64,000 nt of DNA from a bacterium (GCA_016786595.1 JAEUWB010000060.1:1-64000), one strand, 5' to 3'. Counted from the stretch's first letter, positions 16,999-26,183 are shown. Numbers and translations are program-made. The notes: generated by a model from the sequence alone, not told the origin.

Positions 16999-18102
16999 TT
17001 AGTGCGTAGAAACTTTATCTTTACCGCATACACCAGTAAAGAGACGGTAAAATTTAACCCCAATATCGAAAGGCACATGAAAAAATGTTAGTGGCACGTC
17101 TTTCCAGCGCCATTTGCCAGTTTTAAAAGACCGATTATAAAAGCGCAGTGCTTCGGATTCGACATAGTCAAAGGGGAACAAGCAAAACTCTTCAATCGGA
17201 GGCAAAATCTTTACCATCTGGGTAAAAATCAAAGTCGTATAGTGATTGCCTAAAAAAATTAGTGTTTCAGGGTCTCCAATTTGTTCTCTTAACTTGGCAC
17301 CGCTGGCATAGGGAACCGTGTGATCAAATCGCGCTAGCATCAGTAATGTTTTTCGCGCATCAATTGCCGGAGATAAGTTCTTGGGGTCAGTCTTAATGTT
17401 TTTCTCTAAAAACTTATAAAACTCATCGTCCGTGATCCCTAAAGCACTACGCACACGTCGGCGATATTTTTCTAGCCCCGGTTGGTCGCTAGTTTTAAAT
17501 ACTTCAACGATATCCGTTCCACCCAGGACAAAAACATTATGTTCCAGACGTGAATCGACCCCAGCTGTCATTGCCGCATTAATCGCCCCACGGCTAATTC
17601 CAAAAGAGGCAAATGATTCCTTTCCATATTGTGCTTGAAAATAGTCCATCACAATCCGATCACGGATCACACTGTTACGAAATATTTCTTCGATGTTTGG
17701 AACGTTTTTTGGTTTCTTAAATTCCAGATCACGGTGCACGATTGCCGCATCAATGCCGTGCACGGTAAAATAATCCGCGAAATGGTTTTCGATGAAGTAG
17801 TTTCCGCCAAGAATCGGGAAAACTAAGATTAAATTCGGTGAAGAATTTTTTTGCTGATAATAGTCAACTGTTACTTCGCCATATTCAGTCGCAAGATGAA
17901 TACGCCTGAGGAAATATTGCGTGCGATCTTCGAGCATCACCTCTTGAGCAGTAATATTTTTGTGTGTGTAAGCATAGTAAGCAGTTTGTTCGGCACTTAA
18001 TGCGCTTGGTCCTTGATAATTTGCACCTTGTGGAATGAAGACACAGCTTGAGGTTAAGAAAATTAAACACCAAAACGAGCTTGTGCGTAATAAGCGTATC
18101 AT
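16999..18102 (-). CDS. Alpha/beta-hydrolase-like lipoprotein
   Basis: Residues 1-20 are a lipoprotein signal ending LTSSC (Cys20). The rest resembles an alpha/beta hydrolase: strand LILVFPILGGNYF (about 91-103) supplies an oxyanion-type loop, and the nucleophile elbow G-x-S-R-G is at 168-172 (S170). A late LIFLGNHYTTL around the expected His position contains H in GNHYT, and ARFDHTVPYASG may hold the acidic residue. Substrate unknown. Its first 4 bp overlap the stop of the Rieske-like gene, so the two are translationally coupled. It probably sits in the outer or inner membrane facing the periplasm. Confidence 0.75.
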   Translation of the reverse strand: MIRLLRTSSFWCLIFLTSSCVFIPQGANYQGPSALSAEQTAYYAYTHKNITAQEVMLEDRTQYFLRRIHLATEYGEVTVDYYQQKNSSPNLILVFPILGGNYFIENHFADYFTVHGIDAAIVHRDLEFKKPKNVPNIEEIFRNSVIRDRIVMDYFQAQYGKESFASFGISRGAINAAMTAGVDSRLEHNVFVLGGTDIVEVFKTSDQPGLEKYRRRVRSALGITDDEFYKFLEKNIKTDPKNLSPAIDARKTLLMLARFDHTVPYASGAKLREQIGDPETLIFLGNHYTTLIFTQMVKILPPIEEFCLFPFDYVESEALRFYNRSFKTGKWRWKDVPLTFFHVPFDIGVKFYRLFTGVCGKDKVSTH

Positions 18103-18737
18103 CGGCCTTTTTGAAAATCAGACATCTCGTAGGTATCGTCAGGCAGAATGCCCTTATTTTTATAGTCCGTGCTGTCGCGGCCAAGCAGCGGGTCGGGAAT
18201 CGCTACCGAAGAAGGAGTTTCGCCCGGGGCAAATTTTAGACTTTTAATTAACTCATCAAGTTCTTTGCTCAGAAAACGGTAATTCTGATTGACTGTTTTT
18301 GCTGAATTGGCAAAAAGGTGCCCTTCTTGAAAATTAATTTCGTAAAAGGAAAGATTTTCAGCTGCAGGTCCACGCGTTACTTGTCCGTTCAATTTATAGC
18401 GTGAAGAACAGCAGCTGCAAGTAAGCGCCTGGTCGCCATCTGTCAGGTCGCAGCCATCGTAGCTACAGCGCATACTCAATGCAGAAAATCCTCGATCGTC
18501 CTTAAAAAGCAAGATTGAAGCGTGTTTTAGATATTGCTGCGGGGCAAGTAAGTTTCTGGGTTCACCTAAATCGAGTTGCTCAGCGGGTCGCTTATATTTA
18601 CGCTTGCAACTAAACAAGTAAAAGAGCGGCAAACAACAAGTAAAAAAAATAAAATTTCGACGTGAAGGCATGCCTAATAGTTTACCACGAGATTTTATAC
18701 TACCCAAGGGTGCATTTAGCGCAAAATAGGTCGACAT
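18099..18737 (-). CDS. Rieske-like lipoprotein lacking both histidine ligands
   Basis: The domain aligns with Rieske [2Fe-2S] proteins: box 1 is C91-S-Y93-D-G-C96, box 2 is C107-S-C109-C110-S-S, followed by YKLNGQVTRGPAAENL, a standard Rieske sequence. In the family, boxes read CxHxGC and CxCHG. Here both cluster His positions are changed, to Tyr93 and Cys110. It therefore either has no cluster, binds a differently ligated one, or binds something else. SRRNFIFF (25-32) resembles a twin-arginine motif and LFSC44 a lipobox, consistent with Tat export. ATG 18737 overlaps the upstream stop as TAATG; ATG 18671 would give a more typical signal peptide. The flanking glycosyltransferase and hydrolase genes suggest envelope chemistry. 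Confidence 0.75.
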   Translation of the reverse strand: MSTYFALNAPLGSIKSRGKLLGMPSRRNFIFFTCCLPLFYLFSCKRKYKRPAEQLDLGEPRNLLAPQQYLKHASILLFKDDRGFSALSMRCSYDGCDLTDGDQALTCSCCSSRYKLNGQVTRGPAAENLSFYEINFQEGHLFANSAKTVNQNYRFLSKELDELIKSLKFAPGETPSSVAIPDPLLGRDSTDYKNKGILPDDTYEMSDFQKGR

Positions 18738-20179
18738 TAACCCAGTGAGCGGCCTTCAAAGTGGCCATGTAGTCGATAATGCATTTCTCCTGATGGAAAT
18801 TCACCGCGCTCAAGCGCTGCTCTGACGTCGGGATTTACCTCAAGATAATCTGCTTCGGCAAAAGTTTTAACTGGCCTTGACTTCCGCGAGGAGATTGCTT
18901 CATCAAGATAGCGCTGAGCTTCTCCATCTCCTTTTTCGGAAATAAAGATAAAGCTATAGCCAATTCCGCCTGCTTGTTCGCTACGCTTTTGCAGAGAGTT
19001 TAAAATTAGCTTTAAAACCAAGCCTGCTTGCCTGTCCAAGTGTATTGATAAAACTCCGAGACATTCATAATGCTCATCAACCTTAAAGGGCTGGCCCATG
19101 GCGAATTGAGCACTTAAATCGCTAACTTGGCATTCTATAACTTCCAATGCTCGAGGGTCCCGATGCGCGAATAAAATACTTAGATTAACTTGCACATCTC
19201 CTGTGTAAGGGATCAGCATCTGTGGCAAGGGATTTACTCCTACCCAGCGTAAGTCATTGGATAACTTAGTTGTCCAGTCAAGTGCCATCGCTTTTTTTTC
19301 TTCTGCAATAAATTCACAAATCTCAAAGCGCTTTAACGCTCTACCTTTGAGGCCCCTGCGCCAATGATTCTCTCGAGCAATTTGGCCAGGAGTAAATTTG
19401 CTGAAATCAACATATGGCAGGGCCATGAATTGATCATAAGTTTTCGATTGAGATAAACATTCTTCCAAAAATTGCCGATAATTATCAGAGTTAATCGTTT
19501 TCAGCATTTCAGTTTGTTCGTCAGAGCTAATTTTTAAGTAACTCAAATAGCGCTGAGCGGCAGTGAATTTATGGACTGTAAGTTTATTTGTCGAAACAAA
19601 TTTAAGCCCCGCTTGCGCAGCTCGCAATAAAAAATCAGCATCAACTGGAGCAGAGCATTCATAGGGATTTTTCCAAGTCCCAATCTGCTCTACTACAGCG
19701 CGTGTATGAGCTAGACTCGATGGCGGAAAAAAATGCTGGAGAGCTGCTTCAGAATTTTCAAACATCCCAGTAATAATTGGTCGATTAATCCCGGGCGGGG
19801 AGTGAAGTATTGCTCCAGAGATTGCGAAGCTTGGTTTTGATTCTTTAAAAACTCTTGCGAGTTCGGTTAGGTGATCAGGGGCCCAAATATCATCATGTCC
19901 AAGATAGGCGATATGGCTGCCTTGAGCTTTTTGTATGCCAAAATTATTTGGCCCGCTCTGTGATTCAAAACGCTCAGCTAAATTAAACCAGCGAATTCTT
20001 GCATTTAATAGGGGTTTAACGACTTCTGCCGTCTGATCGGTACAGCAATCACCGACAATCAGGAGCTCAAAGTCTTGAAACTCTTGCGCCAAAACTGATT
20101 GTATCGTCGGTAAAATATGTTGGCCACGATTATAAGTTGCAATGATGATCGAGAAAAAAGGATGACTAGTCAAAGACAT
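18737..20179 (-). CDS. Family 2 glycosyltransferase with C-terminal extension
   Basis: From ATG 20179 (480 residues), a GT-A domain opens with FFSIIIATYNRGQHILPTI, followed by DFELLIVGDCCTDQT and AYLGHDDIWAPDHL, the acidic sugar-nucleotide/metal site. About 230 further residues follow, with no match I recognise, including NPDVRAALERGEFPSG near the C-terminus, a short repeat-like motif common in glycosyltransferase fusions. It is cytosolic; acceptor and sugar are unknown. The ORF is open for another 57 codons upstream, but that segment is out of character and overlaps the cupin gene, so I trimmed it. The chosen start overlaps the upstream stop by 14 bp. Part of the five-gene operon. Confidence 0.85.
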   Translation of the reverse strand: MSLTSHPFFSIIIATYNRGQHILPTIQSVLAQEFQDFELLIVGDCCTDQTAEVVKPLLNARIRWFNLAERFESQSGPNNFGIQKAQGSHIAYLGHDDIWAPDHLTELARVFKESKPSFAISGAILHSPPGINRPIITGMFENSEAALQHFFPPSSLAHTRAVVEQIGTWKNPYECSAPVDADFLLRAAQAGLKFVSTNKLTVHKFTAAQRYLSYLKISSDEQTEMLKTINSDNYRQFLEECLSQSKTYDQFMALPYVDFSKFTPGQIARENHWRRGLKGRALKRFEICEFIAEEKKAMALDWTTKLSNDLRWVGVNPLPQMLIPYTGDVQVNLSILFAHRDPRALEVIECQVSDLSAQFAMGQPFKVDEHYECLGVLSIHLDRQAGLVLKLILNSLQKRSEQAGGIGYSFIFISEKGDGEAQRYLDEAISSRKSRPVKTFAEADYLEVNPDVRAALERGEFPSGEMHYRLHGHFEGRSLG

Positions 20180-20687
20180 AAGGAATGTCAGGATGATTTT
20201 TAGGTAAGCGCGACTTATCGGGATTACTTGGATCGTATGCACGTGTGGGCATATTAATGAAATAAGCATCACTTGATCCGCGGTTCTGCACACCGTGCAC
20301 AACAAAAGGCGGGATTGTGATCTGAACTCTGTTAGCACTACCCACATCAATCACGTTTAATCGCTGATAGCTTGGGCTATCCTTACGCAAATCAAACAGC
20401 ACAACTCGTATATCACCATTGGTGTAAGCCAAGCGATCGTGCTGGTGTTTGTGGTAGACCCAAGCACGGACTGACTGGGCTCGAGCAGTCACCAGATAAA
20501 CATGTTCAGTGCGTTGATCGGTATATAAGCTCGAGAGTAAAACCGTAAGGTCCCCGCGCTGATCAGCATGAGTAAGCAAACGTTGTATTTTCACGCCCTC
20601 AATTTGGTTTTCAATTGCAATTTCAGAAAAAGGCTGAACATTTTCCGTCCAGGGTTGATCGTCAATAAAGTCTTCAAGCGTAAGCAT
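20166..20687 (-). CDS. RmlC-like cupin (dTDP-4-dehydrorhamnose 3,5-epimerase-related)
   Basis: The 173 residues match the RmlC/WxcM cupin family: GVKIQRLLTHADQRGDL near the N-terminus, VRAWVYHKHQHDRL with the catalytic-type His, GDIRVVLFDLRKDSP, ITIPPFVVHGVQNRG, then NMPTRAYDPSNPDKSRLP. RmlC epimerises 4-keto-6-deoxy sugar nucleotides for cell-surface polysaccharide. Relatives in this group are sometimes isomerases with other products, so I do not assign the rhamnose pathway; rmlABD are not here. It is the first gene of the minus-strand operon that continues with a glycosyltransferase, which supports an envelope-glycan role. Confidence 0.83.
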   Translation of the reverse strand: MLTLEDFIDDQPWTENVQPFSEIAIENQIEGVKIQRLLTHADQRGDLTVLLSSLYTDQRTEHVYLVTARAQSVRAWVYHKHQHDRLAYTNGDIRVVLFDLRKDSPSYQRLNVIDVGSANRVQITIPPFVVHGVQNRGSSDAYFINMPTRAYDPSNPDKSRLPKNHPDIPYVFD

Positions 20688-20761
20688 AGTCTATATATGA
20701 AATAAATTTTTATAATTTCAATTATCGCATCTAGTGCTTGAAACATCAACCTGCAGGTGTT

Positions 20762-20924
20762 AGATAGAGGTCACTTGGTTCAAGGGAAGTGTGGTGCGAG
20801 TAAAAAACTCAATTCCACCGCGGTCCCGCCGCTGTAATTTCGGCACGCATTTTACAATCAAGCACTGCAATTTTGTGGGAAGCTGTAGAAGGCAAAAAAT
20901 CCGATAAGCCAGAAGACCTATCAA
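20762..20924 (+). promoter_or_regulatory. Cobalamin (B12) riboswitch upstream of the TonB-dependent receptor
   Basis: Conserved blocks appear in order: GATAGAGGTC (P1 5' side), AAGGGAAGTGTGGTG, AATTCCACCGCGGTCCCGCC, GCTGTAATTTCGG, and the B12-box-like AAGCCAGAAGACCTATC, whose GACCTATC closes P1. Binding of adenosylcobalamin to this class normally represses translation or transcription of transporter genes. It ends 69 nt before the ATG of the receptor gene, so it controls that gene. Confidence 0.93.
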
Positions 20925-20993
20925 GTATTTATTTTCTGTTACTTTTCCCTCGTGGATTGGGGATTTAAGTAGTTATACATCTGTGGAGTAGTC

Positions 20994-22901
20994 ATGAAGG
21001 CTCATTCTTATTCGCTGGCAGCGTTTGCCATTTTATTCTCTTTTGTCGTTACAAGTTCAATCGTCGCTGAAGAGAGCGACATTATTGTTACGCCATCCAA
21101 GATTGAACAACACCCAGCAGAGGTTGCAAGCTCAACCAGCTTCATTAAAGTCGACGATTATCTTCCTCAAGCTGGCTCTAATCTGACAGACTTATTAAGA
21201 GATCTACCCGGGGTTGATGTTATACAAAGTGGCTCTCTTGGAGGTAACGCTTCTGTCTTCTTAAGAGGCGCTAATCCAGAACATACTTTGGTCTTAGTTG
21301 ATGGAGTCGAGTTAAATAGCCCAATTAACCCGACACATGCTTATAATTTTGCCGATTTACCAGTTAATAACATCGATCGCATTGAAGTAGTGCGCGGCCC
21401 GCAGAGTGTACTCTATGGCAGTGACGCAATGGGCGGCGTAATCCAGATTTTTACCAAAACCGGAAAAGGTCCCTTAAGTAATAGAGTCAAGCTTGAAGCT
21501 GGTAGCTATGGGACATTTGCCGAAAGTGCCGCAGCAACTGCGGGCAGTGAAACGCGGTCTTTTAGCCTTTCCGCGGCACACATCCATTCTCACAGTATTT
21601 CTTCAGCTGCCCCTCGATTAGGCAACAACGAGCCCGATCCCTATGACCGCCTGACAGTTAACGGCTCTGCTACTCAACAAATAGGCGAATCAAGCAAACT
21701 TAGTTTATTCGGTCGCTACCATAATGCTCATTCAGATCTAGATAACTTTGGAGGAGCCGGCGGCGATGATTTAAATCGCAAATTAGACAACGAAGAAATG
21801 TCACTTCGATCAAACTTTGACTTCACAAGCATCAGTAATCAGCTTTCTCATCTCTTCTCGGTCAGCTGGGCTAAAAATCGCTACGACGATGATTCGGATC
21901 CTGATGAATTAAACCCTTTAGAGATTCTACGTAGCGATTATGCGGGAGATAAGCTTGCTTTCGAACTGCAAAACACAGCGAATTTAGCTACACTGGGCAC
22001 GACTGTATTTGGATTACTCACCAAAGAAGAAAAAGCTCAGGCAAACTTTTTTAGTGACGGCATTTTTGGTCCCTTCGAGGATAATCTAGCTGAGCAACAG
22101 GCACGCACTAATGCTTTCTATCTGCAACATCAGCTCCCCGTGACAAGTGCACTTTCAGTCGGAGCCGGCGTAAGACATGACGACCCTGATACATCGGATG
22201 CTGAGACAACCTGGCGGGTTACTCCGCTCTATAAACTGGAAGCAATCAACACTGCGATTAAAGGATCGATCGGGACTGGGTTTAAAGCTCCTTCGCTTTA
22301 TCAGCTTTACTCTAGTTACGGTTTTAAAGACCTGAAATCCGAGACATCAACTGGCTATGATTTTGGAATTGAGAAAAATTTCGAGATCTTCAATTCCGTA
22401 CTGAGTCTGACTTATTTCTCACAAGATTTTAACGACTTAATCTCTTTTGACCCAAATACTTTCAAGTTTGAAAATATTCAGGAGGCAGAAACGCGCGGCA
22501 TCGAATCTACATACAAAACCAATTTTAGCGAGCAACTTAATTCAACTCTCACATATACTTGGACTGATACTGAAGATAAGATCACCGGAACAGAGCTTTT
22601 ACGACGTCCTCAGCACAAAGGGAGTATCGGAGTAAATTTTCAAGCCCTTGAAAATTTAAACTTAAAACTAAAACTACGTTACATTGGTCGTCGTTTTGAT
22701 AACGACTTCAATCAATTTCCTGCTGAGCGCGTATCCTTAAAAAGCTATTTCCTAACTGATCTTGGTGCTGAATACGCCTTCAGTGAAAAATTGAGCACTT
22801 ACCTTCGACTCGAGAATCTCTTTGATGAGGAATATGAGGAAGTGCTTGGCTACGGCACGCGAGGCTTTGGTGCTTATGCGGGTGTGAGTTTAAGTTTGTA
22901 A
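20994..22901 (+). CDS. btuB: TonB-dependent outer-membrane cobalamin receptor (BtuB-like)
   Basis: A 635-residue outer-membrane receptor. The signal peptide ends near residue 25 (IVAEE). A TonB-box-like DIIVTPSKI follows, then the plug domain (LTDLLRDLPGVDV, FLRGANPEHTLVLVDG, RIEVVRGPQSVLYGSDAMGG) and a 22-strand barrel to the end. GGNASVFLRG and IDRIEVVRGPQS are typical of BtuB. The C-terminal strand ends in VSLSL rather than the usual Phe/Trp. The upstream B12 riboswitch makes a corrinoid the likely substrate. No btuCDF genes are adjacent. GGAG lies 8 nt before the ATG. Confidence 0.92.
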   Translation: MKAHSYSLAAFAILFSFVVTSSIVAEESDIIVTPSKIEQHPAEVASSTSFIKVDDYLPQAGSNLTDLLRDLPGVDVIQSGSLGGNASVFLRGANPEHTLVLVDGVELNSPINPTHAYNFADLPVNNIDRIEVVRGPQSVLYGSDAMGGVIQIFTKTGKGPLSNRVKLEAGSYGTFAESAAATAGSETRSFSLSAAHIHSHSISSAAPRLGNNEPDPYDRLTVNGSATQQIGESSKLSLFGRYHNAHSDLDNFGGAGGDDLNRKLDNEEMSLRSNFDFTSISNQLSHLFSVSWAKNRYDDDSDPDELNPLEILRSDYAGDKLAFELQNTANLATLGTTVFGLLTKEEKAQANFFSDGIFGPFEDNLAEQQARTNAFYLQHQLPVTSALSVGAGVRHDDPDTSDAETTWRVTPLYKLEAINTAIKGSIGTGFKAPSLYQLYSSYGFKDLKSETSTGYDFGIEKNFEIFNSVLSLTYFSQDFNDLISFDPNTFKFENIQEAETRGIESTYKTNFSEQLNSTLTYTWTDTEDKITGTELLRRPQHKGSIGVNFQALENLNLKLKLRYIGRRFDNDFNQFPAERVSLKSYFLTDLGAEYAFSEKLSTYLRLENLFDEEYEEVLGYGTRGFGAYAGVSLSL

Positions 22902-22911
22902 GCCGTAGATT

Positions 22912-22999
22912 GCTTAGGCTTGAACTTTTAATTCTCCTTACCCTTCTCCTGCCTCTTTTGCATAGAAGCTGAAGGATAAGGAAAAGTTCAAGCCTAAGC
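22912..22999. repeat. Inverted-repeat element (GCTTAGGCTTGAACTT family, member 4) with perfect 18-bp arms
   Basis: GCTTAGGCTTGAACTTTT (22912-22929) and its exact inverse (22982-22999) flank a 52-nt interior. It is the best-preserved copy in this window and lies between the convergent btuB and thrS genes, where a hairpin could end both transcripts. Confidence 0.88.
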
Positions 23000-23009
23000 T
23001 TGCAAAACA

Positions 23010-24824
23010 CTACCCTGGCAAAACTTCATCCGCAAAATTATCCATTGTGCGGGTGTTGTTGATGAGCCTAATCAAACCTAAGAAATCGCTACGCGACATG
23101 GTCTTCTGCTCTGGAGTTACGTAACGCCGCCAAGTGACATTACCTGCCTCGGCTTCCTTGCCTCCGACAATCAAAATGTTGGGCGTCTTTGTTGTAATTG
23201 CATTACGTAGTTTTTTATTAAAGGACTCAGTTGAACGATCAACTTCAACTCGTATTAAATTATCAACAAATTCGCGCTCTAGAGAATCCACGTAATCGTT
23301 AAATTTGTCAGCAACAGGCACGATTTTTACTTGAGTTGGTGCCATCCAAGTTGGAAAGGCCCCGCCAAAATGCTCGATCAAAAATGCTAAAAATCTCTCA
23401 TGCGTGCCCAGCGGAGCGCGATGAATAATATAAGGTCGATGCTCTTTGCCGTCTTCGCCAACGTAAGTTAAATCAAAACGACCTGGCATCGCAAAATCAA
23501 GTTGATTTGTTGATGCTGTTTCCTCGCGTCCAATCACGTTTTTGATTTGGAAATCTACCTTTGGCCCATAAAAGGCAGCTTCATCCATGCCCTCACTATA
23601 GCGAATAGACATCGACTTAAGGACATCTCTGATTACTCCTTCGGAATACTTCCAAGCTTCTGGATCATCTACATACTTTTCCTTGTTCTTGGGGTCGTGC
23701 AAGGAAAGCCGCATCCAATAGTCGCTTAAGCGAAATTTCTTGTAATACATCGCATGTAAGTCAAGTACTGCGCGAAATTCCTCTTGCAATTGGTCGGGGC
23801 GACAGTAAATGTGCGAATCGTTCATGCTTAACATGCGCACCCGGAGTAAGCCGGAGAGTGCTCCTGAATCCTCAAAACGGTAGCAGGTCCCATACTCTGC
23901 AAGTCTTAGCGGCAATTCGCGATAGCTTCGTGGCCGCGACTTATAAATCATATGATGATGCGGACAGTTCATGGGCTTAAGGAAATAGGGCTCTTCTCCC
24001 TCAACTTCCATCGGCGGGAACATGCTACCTTTATAATAAGGCAAATGCCCCGAAGTATAATAGAGATTTGCCTTGGTGATATGTGGCGTGGCAACTCTTT
24101 TATAGCCGGCCTTGAATTCAATTTCCTTGGCGTAATTTTCCAGTTGGTCGCGCAATACTGTTCCGTTCGGCATCCAGAGTGGAAGCCCAGGGCCGATCTT
24201 ATCAACAATCGTATAAATTTCTAATTCCGTGCCGAGCTTACGGTGGTCTCGCTCCTTGGCTAAGCGCCGCTGTTCTTGAAAGGCTTCAAGTTCGGCTTTA
24301 GTTTGAAAGGCAAGTCCATAAATTCGTGTCAGCTGCGGGCGCTTCTCATCGCCACGCCAATAAGCACCCGCAATATTGTCGAGCGCAAAGCAATCCTTGG
24401 GAATTTCTCCGGTGTGAACAACATGCGGTCCACGACACATATCTTCAAAGGGGCCATTCTTATAGAACCCGAGAGTTTTCTCGCCACGTTCAATTAATTC
24501 TTGAGCGTATTCGACTTTATAAACTTCGCCGCGTCCGCTAAGCAGTTTAACCGATTCATCAAGACTGCGAGTAATTTGCTCGAATTGTTGTTTTTCTCCG
24601 ATAATCCGTCGCATGCGCTCTTCGATTTTCGGCAAATCGTCGTGCGTAATCGGCTCACCAAGATCAAAGTCATAATAAAATCCGTGATCAATTGGTGGTC
24701 CAAAGGCAAGTTTTGCTTTGGGCCTAAGCTCTAAAACTGCTTGCGCAAGTACATGGGCAAGTGAGTGGCGGAGCTTATATAAGGCATCGCCACTTTTACT
24801 GTTATCTGCGTCGATCTCGTTCAT
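23010..24824 (-). CDS. thrS: Threonyl-tRNA synthetase lacking the N-terminal TGS domain
   Basis: It charges tRNA(Thr). The order is: the N2 editing domain from residue about 20 (RHSLAHVLAQA, with the HxxxH core, and MCRGPHV), the class II catalytic core with motif 1, MNCPHHHMIY (zinc Cys), motif 2 (RLAEYGTCYRFEDSG), NDSHIY (zinc His), motif 3 (HRAPLGTHERFLAFLIEHFGG, which includes the third zinc ligand His), and the anticodon-binding domain. At 604 residues it is about 40 shorter than the Escherichia coli enzyme because it begins directly at the editing domain without the about 60-residue TGS. The editing HxxxH and the zinc ligands are intact. No T-box-like leader is visible in the 150 bp upstream. 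Confidence 0.95.
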   Translation of the reverse strand: MNEIDADNSKSGDALYKLRHSLAHVLAQAVLELRPKAKLAFGPPIDHGFYYDFDLGEPITHDDLPKIEERMRRIIGEKQQFEQITRSLDESVKLLSGRGEVYKVEYAQELIERGEKTLGFYKNGPFEDMCRGPHVVHTGEIPKDCFALDNIAGAYWRGDEKRPQLTRIYGLAFQTKAELEAFQEQRRLAKERDHRKLGTELEIYTIVDKIGPGLPLWMPNGTVLRDQLENYAKEIEFKAGYKRVATPHITKANLYYTSGHLPYYKGSMFPPMEVEGEEPYFLKPMNCPHHHMIYKSRPRSYRELPLRLAEYGTCYRFEDSGALSGLLRVRMLSMNDSHIYCRPDQLQEEFRAVLDLHAMYYKKFRLSDYWMRLSLHDPKNKEKYVDDPEAWKYSEGVIRDVLKSMSIRYSEGMDEAAFYGPKVDFQIKNVIGREETASTNQLDFAMPGRFDLTYVGEDGKEHRPYIIHRAPLGTHERFLAFLIEHFGGAFPTWMAPTQVKIVPVADKFNDYVDSLEREFVDNLIRVEVDRSTESFNKKLRNAITTKTPNILIVGGKEAEAGNVTWRRYVTPEQKTMSRSDFLGLIRLINNTRTMDNFADEVLPG

Positions 24825-24930
24825 AAGTACCTTTATTAGTTTTCAATCGTGATTGTTGCTCAATATTTTTACAAATTTATATTAATTCTTGAATGAAGGA
24901 ATCTCATACCGCTGTGATTTATTATTTGGA

Positions 24931-24970
24931 GATCCTTCGACTCGTCCTTTCAGTCCTCGCTCAGGATGAC
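24931..24970. repeat. Short palindromic intergenic repeat (GATCCTTCGAC...CTCAGGATGAC)
   Basis: This 40-bp degenerate palindrome is of the widely seen TTCGACTCG...GCTCAGGATGAC type, located between the thrS start and the thiolase stop. Similar units lie at 2441-2497, 41.6 kb and 61.1 kb. Confidence 0.6.
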
Positions 24971-24976
24971 AATGGT

Positions 24977-26167
24977 CTAGACCAGCGTCACAATCATTGC
25001 CGTCGCTTCACCGCCACCATTACACAAAGACGCAATTCCTGTGCGACCCTGAGTGCGCTTTAATGCGTAGAGCAAAGTCGTCAGAATACGTGCTCCAGAT
25101 GCTCCAATTGGATGCCCCAGCGCGACTGCTCCTCCATTAATGTTAACCTTGGCTGGGTCAAGCTTAAGCCCGCGTGAGCAAGCTACTGCCACCACAGAAA
25201 ACGCCTCATTCAGTTCAAACAAATCAATTTGCTGTGTATCAAGCTTAGCTTGCTTGAGCACGGTTTCAACTGCACCGATTGGCGCGGTAGTGAACCACTC
25301 CGGCTCCTGGGCGTGAGTTCCATACTGCACGATGCGTGCCATTGGAGTTAAGTTATGCTTCTTGAGATAGCTCTCAGAGCAGACAAGCATTGCTGATGCA
25401 CCGTCATTAATTGAAGAAGCATTTGCCGCAGTAACAGTCCCCTCTATTTGCCCTTCTACTTTATTGAAGACAGCTTTAAGCGTTGGGATTTTATCGAAGT
25501 TAACTTTCGAAGGTTCTTCATCAGTTGCAACAGTGGTTGCCTTCGGGCCGGTCCCCACAGTTAAACTCAAGATTTCATCTTTAAAAAATCCGTTGGCTAT
25601 AGCAGCTTGCGCTCGGCGATAGCTCTCAACGGCAAAAGCATCTTGCTCTTCGCGGCTAACCTGATGCTCCTTAGCGCAAAGTTCCGCAGCACTTCCCATG
25701 TGAAAATCGTTATACACATCCCATAAGCCATCACGAATAATTGCATCTTCTGCGCTGGCATGGCCCAGACGCGCGCCGAGACGGAATTTCGGTAAGTAGT
25801 AAGGTGCATTGGTCATGCTTTCCATGCCACCTGCGATCACGGCTTCGGATTGCCCAGTTGCAATACTTTGCGCTGCTAACATCACGGCCTTTAGTCCCGA
25901 ACTACAGACTTTGTTAATCGTTAGCGCTTGGACATGCTTTGGAAGCCCGGCTTTGATGCCAACTTGTCTAGCAGGTGCTTGACCTAGCCCCGCACTCAAG
26001 ACGTTACCCATAATCACTTCATTAATTGTCTCTGCCGGGGCACCACTACGCGAAAGCACTTCTTTAACGCAGGCTGCTCCAAGTTCGGTGGCACTAAGTG
26101 CAGCTAAACTGCCCATGAATGAACCAATCGGGGTACGCACAGGGCTACAAATATATGCTTGATTCAT
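24977..26167 (-). CDS. Acetyl-CoA acetyltransferase (thiolase)
   Basis: It condenses or cleaves acetoacetyl-CoA. All three catalytic elements are present in 396 residues: nucleophile C88 in NKVCSSG, H352 in ALGHPIGASG and C382 in SLCNGGG. The length and GGMESMTNAPY favour a biosynthetic (PhaA/AtoB) thiolase. Together with acetoacetyl-CoA synthetase and HMG-CoA lyase at 43.4-46.4 kb, it gives the cell a route between leucine or ketone bodies and acetyl-CoA, though the genes are not linked. It lies 16 bp downstream of nadE on the same strand and is probably co-transcribed. Confidence 0.93.
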   Translation of the reverse strand: MNQAYICSPVRTPIGSFMGSLAALSATELGAACVKEVLSRSGAPAETINEVIMGNVLSAGLGQAPARQVGIKAGLPKHVQALTINKVCSSGLKAVMLAAQSIATGQSEAVIAGGMESMTNAPYYLPKFRLGARLGHASAEDAIIRDGLWDVYNDFHMGSAAELCAKEHQVSREEQDAFAVESYRRAQAAIANGFFKDEILSLTVGTGPKATTVATDEEPSKVNFDKIPTLKAVFNKVEGQIEGTVTAANASSINDGASAMLVCSESYLKKHNLTPMARIVQYGTHAQEPEWFTTAPIGAVETVLKQAKLDTQQIDLFELNEAFSVVAVACSRGLKLDPAKVNINGGAVALGHPIGASGARILTTLLYALKRTQGRTGIASLCNGGGEATAMIVTLV

Positions 26168-26183
26168 AAATTCCTATCTAGAT

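Noticed and set aside
20180-20350. 57-codon N-terminal extension of the glycosyltransferase ORF
   Set aside because: It overlaps the RmlC-like gene almost entirely and does not resemble a glycosyltransferase N-terminus.
20762-20924. tRNA-like GGTTCAAG string upstream of btuB
   Set aside because: It is part of the cobalamin riboswitch; there is no cloverleaf or CCA end.
24825-24976. T-box or other leader for thrS
   Set aside because: No T-box sequence or specifier stem is seen, and the region contains a palindromic repeat instead.
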